Source: Nymphaea colorata (Eukaryota; Streptophyta; Magnoliopsida; Nymphaeales; Nymphaeaceae). Taken from it: a DNA stretch of 64,000 nucleotides. Within the stretch, counting starts at the first letter, position 1; every line of letters starts with the position of its first letter. The notes under the pieces were generated by a model, which was not told the origin of the DNA, did not search any database, and saw only the letters and a list, made by a program, of their open reading frames with translations. Position numbers and translations under genes: made by a program. The stretch is taken from assembly GCF_008831285.2 (NCBI RefSeq), contig NC_045139.1:10132704-10196703 (forward strand), in the 5' to 3' direction. Shown here piece after piece: positions 50,501-63,524 of the stretch.

Positions 50501-53500
50501 TTTTCACTATGTTTTGTGAATTTTCTTAAACTAGTTATTTCGATTTTTTAATTTAGGAAGGATCATGACATCTTCATAAAAGCTCTGGGGCAAGACATAG
50601 TACGAGGAAACTATTGGGGAGGCATAATTTATTCTCCAAAAAGTTTTTATGAACAAAATTATACTTCTCTAAAATTCCAATGAGTGCCCAGCCTCCTGGG
50701 TATGTCCCTGGGCTTTTTTATTTTTTCCTTTAAATTTTAGAGCACACCTGGACATGATTGCTTATCACTAAAGGGCAGAAGATGATTGACCAACGTGATT
50801 GTACTCTGTTATTGTTCTTGAAGTACTATGAAAATCTTTCCACTGAACCAAGTTTTTGGTATAAGTAATTTAGGATACTCTGAAAGGAATATCCATGTAA
50901 TAGATGGTCGTCCTGAATCAGGTGGTGGATAATAGGTATGTGCATGCATAACACAATGTTTTCTTGCATGCTTATGATGCTGTTGCAGCGGAGAAGAAGA
51001 GAGTGAGAGAGAGAAGCTGCCGTGAGATTGAACCTTGAGAACTCTCTATTACGATAACCCTCATCTCTCTTATAAAAGAGATTAGGGTAAAAAGGGATTT
51101 ACAAAATAACTCAATGGAAAATAAGGAAAATATTAAAGAGATCTTATAACTCTTTAATATTACAAGGAACCTCTTAAAACATAAAACTTTTCTTGTTCAA
51201 CACTCCCCCTCAAGCTGGAGCATACATATTAAACATGCTCAGCTTGTCACAACATCTAGAGAAATCACCAATAGGAAGAGCTTTGGTGAAGATATCTGCA
51301 GCTTGATCTTCTGAAGGAACATGAACAGTGGCAATGGTTCCTGCTTAGCTCCTAGCATCCCTGTGTCCTGCAATAAATCAAGAACATATTTTCGTTGAGA
51401 GAGAACAACACCCTCCCCATTGCGAGCAACTGCTATTCCCAAGAAGTATCGTAGAGGACCCAGATCTTTCGTCACAAAGTGTTTTTGAAGAAACAACTTT
51501 GCATCAGAAATTTCTTGATCAGAAGCACCCATCAGGATAATATCATCAACATAAACCACGAGAACAGTTATACCTCGGGAAGCCTTCTTGATAAACAAGG
51601 AATGATCAAGAGGAGATCTCACAAAGCCACACTGTGAGACTACCTCGGAAAACTTGTGAAACCACGCACGAGGACTCTGTTTGAGTCCATAAATAGCTTT
51701 CTTCAGCTTGCACACTTTTCCACACTCCCCCTGTCGTTCAAATCCCGGTGGTTGTTGCATATAGACAGTCTCATCAAGATCACCATACAAAAAGGCGTTT
51801 TTGACATCCAGTTGATACATGTGCCAGTCATGGTGGACAGCCACAGAAATAATAAGACGAATGGTTCCCAACCGAGCAACTGGAGAGAAGGTCTCAAAGA
51901 AATCCACACCGTAGGTCTGCGTGTAGCCCTTAGCAACCAATCGAGCTTTGTATCGTTCCAAAGAACCATCAGAATTATACTTAACTGTGAATACCCACTT
52001 TGAGCCAACAATATCACATCGAGGAGGAGGATCAACAAGTTCCCAAGTGCCCCTCTGCACTAAGGCATCCATCTCATCTTGCATAGCCCGTCTCCATTGG
52101 GTGTCTAATAAGGCCTGCTGGTGACACGTATGAACTGTATGAGCAGCCAAAGCATGAATGAATTGTTGCATATTTTTACTAACCCCATCAGTAGACACAA
52201 AATGAGATATAGGATGTAAAGTACATTGTCGTCTGCCTTTGCGAAGAGCAATAGGTAAGTCTTGACAAGGATCAGAATGAGTAGGACTATGCGCTTCAGA
52301 TGTACTTACCTCCTGAGAAACGGCTGGCAAAAGATTATGAGAAGGGTCCTGTCGACGTGTGTAGACCAGCGGTGGATCACGAAACTTGGACACAACAGAC
52401 GAAGGAGATTCAACAGGGAACGACTCCAAAGGAATAGGAGGAATAGGTAGTGGGTCTGGAGACCGTGGCATCTCAGTAGACATAGGAGTGAGGCTATAAT
52501 AAGGTTGAGACTCAAAGAATGTGACATCCGCACTGATATACTCTTTTTGAGTCAAGGGAGCAAAGCATTTGTAGCCTTTATGGTTTCTGGAGTAGCCAAT
52601 GAAAATGCATTTAATGGCTTGGGCTCCCAATTTGTCACGTGTGGGTCCAAGAATGTGAACAAAGTATGTGCAACCAAATACTTTGGGAGCCACTGGAAAC
52701 AAGGATCTTTGTGGGTGCACAAGTTTAATGGGGATCTGGTTATCAATGGAGGATGAGGGTAAACGATTGGTTAAGTAGCAAGCAGTAAGAATAGCATCTC
52801 CCCAAAAATATGCAGGGAGATTAGTATGAAGCATAAGGGAACGAGCCACATTTAAAAGTTGACGATGTTTTCGCTCAACTATTCCATTTTGCTGGGAAGT
52901 ATGGGGACATGTAAACTAAGGAGAAATGCCATTATCTGAGTAAAACTTCATTAAGGTAGATGCCTTAAACTCAAGAGCATTATCAGTGCGAATGTTTTTA
53001 ACAAGAATACCAAACTGGGTCTTTATTTCAATAATAAGGTTTTTGAGAGTACATACGACTTCAGACCTTTCCTTCAAAAGAAGAACCCAGGTGACTCGAG
53101 AATAATCATCTACGATGACAAGAAAATAACAAAATCTTGACCTACTAGCAACTCTGCTAGGACCTCACACATCAACATGAAGAAGATCAAATAGTCCACA
53201 ACTGGACGTACTAAGACTCGATGAATAACTACTACGAGTGTGTTTGCCAAGTTGACAAGCTTCACACTGGAACGACTCTGGTAAGGAGAGATGTGGAAGG
53301 AGATGACGGAGCTTGGAGACAGATGGATGACCAAGTCTGAGATGCCACTGGAACGAGGAGGACAACGATGTGATCGATGATGCTGCAATACCTACGGGAT
53401 CCGACATGAAGTAGATGCCCCCTTTCTCATAGCCTCCACCAATCGTCTTCCCAGTTGGCAAGTCCTGAAATGAACATAAACCATAGTCAAACGTAACACG

Positions 53501-56500
53501 ACAATGTAAATCATTAACCAATTGTCCAACAGATAACAAATTTGTGGGAAACTTAGGAGCATATAACACATTGGGAATAGTCATAGATTGAGAGAACTTG
53601 ATATCTCCATATCCCATAATGGGTGACAATCTACCATCTGCAAGTCTCACCTGACGTATCTGAGGTAGTGAGTGTAGCACAGTAAACATAGAAGGCATAC
53701 TACAAAAGTGCCTCGATGCCCCTGAATCAATAATCCAAGTAGTACCTGTATCATGTGAGATAGTGTCAACAGACATAGGGCTGTCAGTCATAACTGTGGA
53801 GGCCGATGGCTGAGTAGATCTGTGTGCTTGAAAGTCCTCATACTCTGACTTATTGATACTCACAGTCATTGTCTCAGGCTGAGAAGAAGATAAAGACCCA
53901 TCTACTACTGATGACGCTGCTTGGGCCGCTCCAATAGAAGACTGTAAAGAGTTCTTCCCCAGCTTTGATGTAACATTTCTGCCTAAGAATGGCGCTGCAG
54001 TAGGGCGACCATGTTTATCCCAACATCTGTCTTCCAAATGACCTATTTTCCCACAATAAGTGCACTGAAATCTCCCCCGACCTCCTCCTGACCCACGGCC
54101 CATGCCTCTTCCCCTGAAGAAACCGCGTCCACGTCCTCCTGAAGCTGCTAAGGCAGAGGCATGGATATCACTGGCCAGTGAAGAGAGGGTCACAGCAAGA
54201 CGACTAAGCCTGTTGTAGGCTTCAGCTAGATCAGGGATTTCTGCTCCAGTCAGCATCTGAGCCTTTGCTACTGCATATTCAGAGGAGAGACCCTGTAGGA
54301 ATTTCGCAACCATAGACTGTTCACCATGGATCTTATAACATGTTGGACATGGAGGACGTAATGCTTTAAGTCGCTCAGAGATGGACTTAAGGGAAGCGAA
54401 GTACTGAGCAAGACTTTGGTCACCCTGTTGCAGATTAAGTAGTTCCTCCTCTACCTGCAATATTTTGCTAATATTCCTGTCATTCGAGTAAGTCTGTTTC
54501 AAGAAATCCCACATTTGCTTAGCCGAGGTGTAGTATGCAATAGTTGATGCAATTTGGGGTTGCACACTATTCATGATCCATGACATGACAATATTATTAT
54601 CTCCCTTCCATGAACTATATTTTCCACTCTTTTCAACAGGTTCGTTTTCTTCTATAACATGCTCCTTTTGATGTCCAATCACAGAATCATAAACACACGA
54701 GACCAAATCTCATAGTTAGATCCATCTAACTTTACAGTAGAACCATACGAAAATGGATTTCCTCCACTTTTAACTTCATGAGAAAAATCAGATTTATTAC
54801 TTTCAACCATCATAAATCTGTCCACAAGAAATCAACCACCAATAGCGAGAGAATATATATATATATATATATTTCTATTGAAAAAGAAACTGATCAACAA
54901 GAACAGACATCCCACACGGCAACGTTAGATGCGCAGAAACAATCAACCTGCTGTCCAACTGTTGACAGCAATACCACAACAAAGAAGACTGCAATCTGAA
55001 GACAGAAAAACGCTGCTACCAGCAAGCCCACAACTGAAAACGAATCCCCACTGTTTGTATTGTTTGCGCTGACCAACGACTTATCTATTTATGCATCTAA
55101 CGCTGCTGTACCACAGTTTATCCTTCACAGATCATGAATAATGACAGCAAATAAAACCATCAACATAAACTTGCCATAGACGTCATAGATAGCAGTCCTC
55201 CACTTGGCTGCGTTGATCATATAACATATCAAATCATAGGCGATTAATCAGCGCAGACTCCCACACAGCTGCGATACTATATACACTTCTGAAAAATCCA
55301 CGGCTGGAGTCTATTCACGCATCTCTCCTAGCGTGAATAGACTCCTCCACACTGTTCCGTTGCTGGAAAACAGCAACTAGAACAGGCGAGAGGTGAAGGA
55401 GAAAGAAAACGGAGGAAGTAGAAGAGATCAAGCCTGAAAGGGGACGGAGGATCGCCGACGGTGTGCGTCACGTCCGCGCGCTGGCTGTGTGCTTCAAGTC
55501 TCCAGTCACGTCCGTAGCTCTGATACCATGTTGCAGCGGAGAAGAAGAGAGTGAGAGAGAGAAGCTGCCGTGAGATTGAACCTTGAGAACTCTCTATTAC
55601 GATAACCCTCATCTCTCTTATAAAAGAGATTAGGGTAAAAAGGGATTTACAAAATAACTCAATGGAAAATAAGGAAAATATTAAAGAGATCTTATAACTC
55701 TTTAATATTACAAGGAACCTCCTAAAACATAAAACTTTTCTTGTTCAACACTCCCCCTCAAGCAGGAGCATACATATTAAACATATATTAAACATGCTCA
55801 GCTTGTCACAGGAATATTTTGTTGGTTGTCACCTAAGATTGTGAGTTTTCTACAAGCATAAAGCAGAAATATTTAGGAGCTAACATTCATGTGTTGCTCC
55901 TGAACTGCAGTTTGTCTTGGTCAAATGACATGTCGTTATCCCTACATTCGTAAGTCTAAACCGTAGTATTTTAACAAATAAGAGCCAGTGGGAACATGGT
56001 CTTTGCACTTATCATTCACAAACTATCCTTCCCGTTGGGATATTGTTAGTTGTAGTGTTTACTTCTGGGGACAATGTAACTTTACATGCTTGTGTTTTGC
56101 TGCAGCGGACCATGAATTGGCACACTTTGTTGTTTTTTTGTTCCTGAAGTTGATCTGTTGGTCGTCACCTAACGATCTGATATTATGAACTATTTGCATC
56201 TGCTTTCTGAATAATTAGCCAGAGCTCCTTCCTTATTTCCGTTCAGATTTTCTGTTCAATATGTAGGAATATAGATATAGAGTAAATTGTACAGGAATAA
56301 CAGCTAAATCCGTGATATACTAAAAGATTTTCTTGGTTTAAATTGCATGACCAATATGCAGTAGGATAGCAGAACTCAAGGAAGAAGAATGCAAGGTTGC
56401 TGTTGAGGAGGTCATGTACATGCTGGTTGTTCACAAATTTTTAGAGATTGATGTCCCCATGGTTCCAAGGCTCACTAGATGCACCTGCAATGGCAAACTT

Positions 56501-57184
56501 GGTACATGGCCTCTAAAGGACCACGAACTTGAATCAGTTCATGGAAGTGAGATTCTTGAGATGGTAGAAGAACATCTCTGCAGGGTCCTTGGTCAGAGAG
56601 GGAATGCTGTAGCCTCTGACAACTGGACTGCAACCAGGATTCGCAGGCTTCACCTGGGACGAGTGTATGCTGCTTCAATTTTGTATGGCTATTTTCTCAA
56701 GTCTGCCTGGCAGAAGCATTGCCTCGAAAAGAACTTCATCAATACAGATCGAGATTTCCCTGTCACCTGTACCATAAGGCTTCCACCTCCTGGCTTCTGG
56801 CCCGGAGCTTCAGATGAAGAAGTAATTGCCACCGCTGCAACAGCCAAGCTTCAACCATATTCTACTTGTGCTTCTCGTGCACAAATGCAAATGAAAAATG
56901 TGTATAGAAGCACCTTCAAGAAATACATTCTTTCATTTGATATGGAATCTTTTCAAACATGTGCAACACTGAAATCAAAGGAAGCAGTGAATCTGGTGGA
57001 GAAGCACTGTTGGGCACTGTTTGGTCGATCTGGAAATGCTGGCCTAGGTGAACTCCAGGATGATGAGATACTCACAGTGACATTTTCCAGCTTGAGGAGG
57101 TTATTATTGGAGGCTATTGCTTTTGGTTCTTTTCTCTGGGATGTGGAGAGCTATGTTGACTCTGTTTATAGATTAAATGAGTAG
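47564..57184 (+). CDS. DUF760 protein, UV-B-induced At3g17800-like, chloroplast-targeted, three exons
   Basis: Exons 47564-47728, 47949-48247 and 56365-57184 give 427 aa. Residues 1-55 are rich in Ser, Arg and Ala with almost no acid, like a chloroplast transit peptide. The body carries a DUF760 signature (TGILRNQRHLFAAAVAEQL, then RLHLGRVYAASILYGYFLKSA), and a second related copy contains SFDMESFQTCATLKSKEA. The family includes the Arabidopsis UV-B-induced protein; its molecular function is unknown. Intron 1 (220 bp) is GT-AG, phase 0. Intron 2 is about 8.1 kb: the frame only fits a donor AG|GCTAGT, a GC-AG intron. The acceptor CAGTAG offers two in-frame AGs 3 nt apart, so exon 3 may start at 56362 and add one Ser. 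A Copia element sits in this intron, antisense to the gene. Confidence 0.85.
50981..51202 (-). repeat. Left (3') LTR of the intronic Copia
   Basis: 222 bp, identical to the right LTR except for CCTCTTAAAA versus CCTCCTAAAA. Confidence 0.95.
51239..53164 (-). pseudogene. Intronic Copia pol: integrase end and reverse transcriptase, RNase H deleted
   Basis: The integrase C-terminal part includes ARSLMLHTNLPAYFWGDA and GYSRNHKGYKCF. RT has KARLVAKGYTQ, FLYGDLDETVYM and the catalytic VVYVDDIILMG. Soon after RT (near GMLGAKQEP, about 51340) the sequence jumps to the last residues of RNase H, read in another frame (PSEDQAADIFTKALP). Most of RNase H is therefore missing. A TAG (52916-52918) interrupts the integrase frame. 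Confidence 0.9.
53165..54706 (-). pseudogene. Intronic Copia gag and protease, start of integrase
   Basis: The gag UBN2-type region contains WDFLKQTYSNDRNISKILQ. The zinc knuckle is CTYCGKIGHLEDRC. The protease motif is WIIDSGASRHFC. The pre-integrase segment is WHLRLGHPSVSKLRHLLP...CEACQLGKH. The frame ends at TGA 53165-53167, where the family usually has Trp in the HxDxWGP motif. At the gag start a frameshift near 54690 separates this frame from the true N terminus (LDGSNYEIWSRVF, near 54740). Confidence 0.9.
55517..55528 (-). other. Primer-binding site of the intronic Copia
   Basis: The minus strand reads TGGTATCAGAGC and directly abuts the 5' LTR. Confidence 0.9.
55529..55750 (-). repeat. 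Right (5') LTR of the intronic Copia
   Basis: 222-bp partner of 50981-51202. Confidence 0.95.
55751..55810 (-). repeat. Stray Copia 3'-internal fragment outside the 5' LTR
   Basis: 60 bp (CTCCCCCTCAAGCAGGAGCA...GCTTGTCACA) match the sequence right of the left LTR (51203-51251), apart from one substitution and an 11-bp internal duplication around CATATATTAAA. It holds the polypurine tract and element 3' end, on the wrong side of the LTR. Confidence 0.85.
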
Positions 57185-57962
57185 GAGCGGTTTTGTGCAT
57201 CTCTCTTTCTGGTTTTAGGTCTTCCATTAGATTAGTTTCAGGAAGTTCTTAACAAGAGAACTTGAATTTGAATTTCATCGACCGGATGTACAGTGTAATT
57301 AAATCTATGTGAATAGAGATGAAGCGAGTGGTGTTCCTTTGCCCAGCCCTTGTTTCCTCTGAGCAATTCCGTTTCTTTAGTTCTTAATGTACCAAAGCTT
57401 TATAGAGCTTGTAATAATTGCATACAACTTAAAATTTTCTCTTTGGGAGTTAAAAGTTCCTTAAAACATCATGCTTCATCTGTATTTCGGTCATTTTCCA
57501 ATTGAAATTCCTCTTAGTGCTTCCAATATTTTCTACAACTAGATTTTTCTCTGCTGGAGTGACAGTTACATGGATATCATGTTTCATCCGCTCATTTCAG
57601 TCCTGTTACCGCCAACTTAAATTCCTCAGGCTTTTTATAGTAATAGTTCGAAGGAATCCACGAGGAAGGAAGTCTTATCGATGATTATACACGATTTTAA
57701 TAGATAAAACAAAGACAGTTAACTTCCAGAAAACTCTAGCTCCAGAGGGAGATATTTATGCTTAAGAAATAAAAATGATTATGATCCAACATCCAAATTT
57801 GAAACTCATGTAACTAACTAAACCAAAGTAACCTACAGTATTTCAGCAACTTTTAACATGGCAGATTATACCCTTAAGAGTTAAGACCAATATTCTTCCA
57901 GCGCATGGTCCAGCAACTACAAGATATCTCACTGTTTATTCTCTGCCCTTTTTATCATCCAG
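57185..57962 (+). other. DUF760 gene 3' UTR and intergenic sequence
   Basis: AT-rich non-coding sequence. The transcript likely ends within about 250 bp (AATAATTG near 57413). No gene is recognised in the remainder. Confidence 0.4.
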
Positions 57963-58312
57963 GTTCACCTGGAGGGGTCTGCTGACTATTTCTTCTGGAT
58001 CTATAGCTCCATGAAAAAGTCATCTGAAAAGTTATGCACGGAAAAGCTCCTCGGTATGATTGTTAATGGTAAACGCTTATAAGCTTACGCTTTTGTCAAC
58101 AATAACTTAGCATATCTGCATCTCAAAAACATAAGCTTCTTGAGAGAAAGTTCCCCCATGAACTGTTACTTGATTGTGCATTCATATGATCACAAAATGA
58201 AGATAATTGATGGTTTTGTGCAGGCAACATTGTCACAGAAGAACTAACAGCAAAATATTCTTTCTCGTGTGCAAATATAAGAGAGTTAAAAGGAAGGATG
58301 TCGATGCTTTAG
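57963..58312 (+). pseudogene. Two possible exons of an unidentified gene or gene fragment
   Basis: Exon A, 57963-58068, follows a strong acceptor (TTTTTATCATCCAG) and reads VHLEGSADYFFWIYSSMKKS onward to a GTAAAC donor. Exon B, 58224-58312, follows TTGTGCAG and continues in phase with NIVTEELTAKYSFSCANIRE to a TAG. The joined reading is about 65 aa with coding-like composition. I see no upstream exon or start, and I recognise no family. After exon B another frame (KRKDVDALVLKTSKQEAKLQ) is also open. It could be the tail of a real gene, a captured gene fragment, or chance. Confidence 0.25.
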
Positions 58313-60177
58313 TGCTGAAAACAAGCAAGCAAGAAGCAAAGCTCCAGAAACGATCTATCCAGGAGAACCAGAAAGAAGAAAATGAGGAAGATTAAACATG
58401 CTGCCTAGCCAGGAAACAAAAATGTGGTCGCCAAGTGGTGGAGAAATGAAGTCTTCCTCCGGCGTGGGGTAGTGGCTCTTTGTTGTAGAAGTTGTGGCCT
58501 TACTGGACCCGGGTCGGTGCCCCTGAGGGATGAGACCCGACCCAAGCTGCTTCATTTCCGTCCTTCCACAGCAAGCGAAAGAGCCCGAATCGTCTGTCTG
58601 TCCAACGAGCTTGACAAGTCGCATCGTCGCCTAATGGCAACCAGGGTCCCGCCGTCGCCCACCGGCAGCCCACCGTGTGAGTCTGTCTGTCTCTCTCTCT
58701 CCCGCCGTCGTCCAGCCAGATCCCGCCGTTGCCCACCAGCCGCAGGCCGCATGACTCTCTCCCTCTCTTCTTCTTCTTCTTCTTCTTCTTCTTCTTGATT
58801 TGGGGGATTTTCCTTTGGCCATTTTGGGCGCTTGGCCACTTTGGGGTTTGGATGTGTGGGGATTTTTTGTTGGTCCTGCTTCGTGCTCTTGATTTTTTTG
58901 TCTTTCACATTGTATTGGAGCTGTATATGTCTTTGTTTTATGCATCTGTTTACAGGGCACTTTTCAGTATAAATGCACGTACCTGTTGGTAGACATCTTT
59001 GTGGCATGATCGTGGGCCATAATCATTTCAAATGTCTAATTGATGTATTCTTTTTCATGAAACTTGGAGAATTTGATTTAACGGTGGTTTGACGCTTATG
59101 CTGATTACATTCCGCATTGATGATCATCAAATCATCAATTACTTGGGAGATTTTGTTTTACCTCTGTTTTAAATTTTTGATTGTCCTTATCTATTATTTG
59201 TAATTGTGTCTTGCTAATGATTGTATTTTTCTGTTGCAATTATCTTTGCATGCGCACCAGAGGCATGGTAAAACATGTTCTTTTTCACAGGCTTGTGTAA
59301 ATGTTATTGGCTTGAATAACATTCTAAAGTAATTGGGAGGAGCTACTTTTTCTTGGTCTGCAAAAGTCACTGAGGGCGTGTTTGATTGCCTAGATAAAGT
59401 ATCAGGGATGCTCTTGCTGTTTAGGCAAACGCAAAACTATAGGTGCTGAATTTGTTCTCTGGGTGTAAATTAACACTGAAAAGTGAAAACATACGGCTAT
59501 TATGGATTCCAGTATCAAAAATTTGATTTTTCATCCGTACTTGTAAACTATGACATGGCAAGCGCTTCAGATTTTAGCAGGCATCCTGCTGTTCTAGTTA
59601 CCCCTTATGTTCATTCTATCCATTTCAGGTGAGACCATTTAAATGCTTGAGATCAAGGATATAGCAGTGGCAGCCTGGCTGCATTCACGTCTATAATAAT
59701 GTAAAGCAATGTCTCGTTGATGCACTAAATGCTTGCTTGCATTCTTGCATAACTTTAAGTATGTTTTATCTACTATGTTAGTGCTACTACTAAGCCAAAA
59801 ATTTCTGGCTCTGCCACTTTGGGTGTCATGGTTATAGGCTAATTGTTTTTTTGTGCAACCATGGCTGGATTGCCATTCAGTCACCTGAAATTTAAACAAA
59901 AGTTTCCACTGTAATTGAGTGTTTATCCACCTCCCAATTAGTAACCTACTATGATCCTATTCTTTCCTCTTTAGAAAGTAAAGAAAAAGAATAGGTGTAT
60001 TTGTTGTTCTCCCATAACCAAAGATAACCATGAATGGAATTTGTCAGGTCAGACTGCCTGTATGTCCAAGTCAATCTTGATGATGTGTGTGATTGGTACA
60101 ACTTGACAGATGCATTATAGGTAAGAAACCTAAATTTGGTCCTAGCCATGCTCCAGTCTTCCCATTTGTGCCTGAGA
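58313..60177. other. Intergenic sequence
   Basis: It includes a GC-rich, CT-rich stretch at 58490-58800 that ends in a (CTT)n tract (about 58768-58796), resembling a promoter and leader. No coding gene is recognised; it could be an upstream exon or promoter of the PIG-B gene 3 kb downstream. Confidence 0.35.
58768..58796. repeat. (CTT)n microsatellite
   Basis: About ten CTT units in a CT-rich stretch. Confidence 0.9.
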
Positions 60178-61904
<1,727 letters not shown>

Positions 61905-62812
61905 ATGATGAGGAGGAGGTTTGATGTCAAGGAGGAGGCAGGAGAGGAGCTGCAGGAACTCCTCAAGGGAGATAGAACACACTCTGTTAGTCAGAAATCT
62001 ATAGATAATCCTCCTCCTGTGATCAAGGTGTTCGGAATTTGTCTTGTCTTCAGAATTGCCAATGCCCTCCTTATTCATACCTACTTCAATCCTGATGAGC
62101 ACTGGCAATCTCTCGAGGTTGCACATCGCATTGTCTTCGGGTATTGATTTTTCTTCTCTGTCCTTGACAATTTTGCATCCACTGTTTCTCACCAGCATTT
62201 TTGGATTCTTGCAGCTACGGTCACATGACGTGGGAATGGAGTGCAGGCATCCGCAGTTACTTGCATCCCTTGATCTTTGCCTTCTTCTATAAATTGCTTT
62301 GGTTCTTTAATTTGGACACTCCCTCCATGATGGTAAAATTTTGTATTTTCCTTTTCCTTTTGCATTTCTTGTTCTTTTTGAACCATTGTATGGACTCATG
62401 GTAATCAACATTCTTGAACTTGCAAATTCTTGCCCACCATGTACTACCTAACTACAAACGGACTTGCAGCCTTGTCTTTGAATTCTCATCATAACAAATC
62501 TCTAAATCATGGCTACAATAAAATGATTTTCTTTACTTAATATCTATGATGGAAGCAAAGATGCTGAAGAAAATTGCAGAAATATGGATGCACAAAAATC
62601 TGACTCTAAGTGACATGGGTACGTGGGATGGCCAGGCATGCCTATGTTGGTATGCCATTTTGTTGAGGTGGGTTATGCCTGATAATGTTATGTTTTGGAT
62701 TGGGTCTGGGTCACACCTGATCCAAAAGATCGACTCGTTAAACTGAAAAAAGACACCATTGACTGCCCTTCCATTGACGCTTTGCTTGCGGTTCACTGCT
62801 CACAGTGAGACA

Positions 62813-62870
<58 letters not shown>

Positions 62871-63524
62871 CCTGGCCCTACCTTCATACATTTTTGTTTC
62901 TACATTCCCATGTCTGAACCCGTATAACTGTATCTGCACCCATGTGACTTAGGTGCGACTCTTTAAATGGGGTATTGAAATAATGTCTTTGCATTGTGCT
63001 ATAGGTGATGGCGCCACGGGTTTATCAGTCCTTTTTTGCTGCAATTGGTGATGCCTACTTTTATCGGCTTTCATATAGCATTTTTGATAAGCAAACTGCA
63101 GATTGGGCTGTATCCTTGTAATTATTATGGTTTTTTTTGTCAATATTCTTTTGTCCATGTTGAAGAAAACTTTCTTAATCTTTTTTTTTTTTCAACTGCT
63201 CTTCTTTGTGGACTTAATTCAATCCCAGCTGCTTTCACAATTGACGAATTGGTTTATGTTTTACTGCATCACACGAACTTTATCAAACAGTCTGGAAGCT
63301 GTGCTTACCATCATGGCCATATACTATTGGCCCTCTTTGAAGTGCTCACAGTCTCCACCTTATGAGCTTCGAAGAACTTCACGGAAGGTTGCTTTGGTGC
63401 TAGCTGCATTTGCTTGTGCTATTCGACCAACAAGTGCTGTAATATGGATATATCTTGGCACTTTGCACTTGTTTGAGACACGTGATAAAGTTAAATTTGT
63501 GTTCATGGAAGTAAGCCCAATAGG
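61905..63524 (+). CDS. PIGB: GPI mannosyltransferase 3 (PIG-B/GPI10, GT22 family), first four exons, partial
   Basis: ER multi-pass enzyme that adds the third mannose, from dolichol-phosphate mannose, to the GPI anchor precursor. Exons 61905-62140, 62215-62332, 63005-63109 and 63229-63524 join in phase through GT-AG introns and give about 251 codons; the rest lies beyond 64000. GT22 features: a hydrophobic segment VFGICLVFRIANALLIHTYF, then FNPDEHWQSLEVAHRIVFG (the luminal PDEHxQ motif), YGHMTWEW and IRSYLHPLIFAF. Exon 4 has QLTNWFMFYCITRTLSNSLE, FACAIRPTSAVIW and a Glu-Val-x-Pro-Ile-Gly end. The GTAAGTG donor at 63525 was chosen over an earlier GTAAG at 63511 because it keeps that end. The first ATG of an ATGATG pair was taken as the start. 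Confidence 0.88.
62817..62868. repeat. (GA)n microsatellite in intron 2 of the PIG-B gene
   Basis: Uninterrupted GA tract of about 52 bp, 137 bp before exon 3. Confidence 0.95.

Larger units (their letters stand above)
50981..55750 (-). mobile_element. Young Ty1/Copia retrotransposon in the DUF760 intron, 4770 bp
   Basis: The 222-bp LTRs (50981-51202 and 55529-55750) start TGTTGCAGCGG, end TTGTTCAACA and differ at one base, so insertion is recent. The plus strand GCTCTGATACCA (55517-55528) is the inverse of the tRNA-Met primer-binding site. The plus strand CTCCCCCTC after the left LTR is the inverse of the polypurine tract. The element runs against the host gene. Its polyprotein has two stops, one frameshift and lacks most of RNase H. 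No 5-bp target duplication is visible because internal-type sequence continues past the right LTR. Confidence 0.93.
48248..56364 (+). other. Intron 2 of the DUF760 gene, GC-AG type
   Basis: The donor is CAG|GCTAGT and the acceptor TATGCAGTAG|G. About 4.8 kb of it is the Copia element; the other 3.3 kb shows no gene. An alternative GT donor (CTA|GTATTT, two bases on) would need a weak acceptor at AACTCAAG near 56379 and would drop the IAELK segment. Confidence 0.65.

Noticed and set aside
58424-59007. Overlapping frames of 87-151 codons on both strands
   Set aside because: They run through a CTT/GAA tract and GC-rich leader-like sequence; no domain on either strand.
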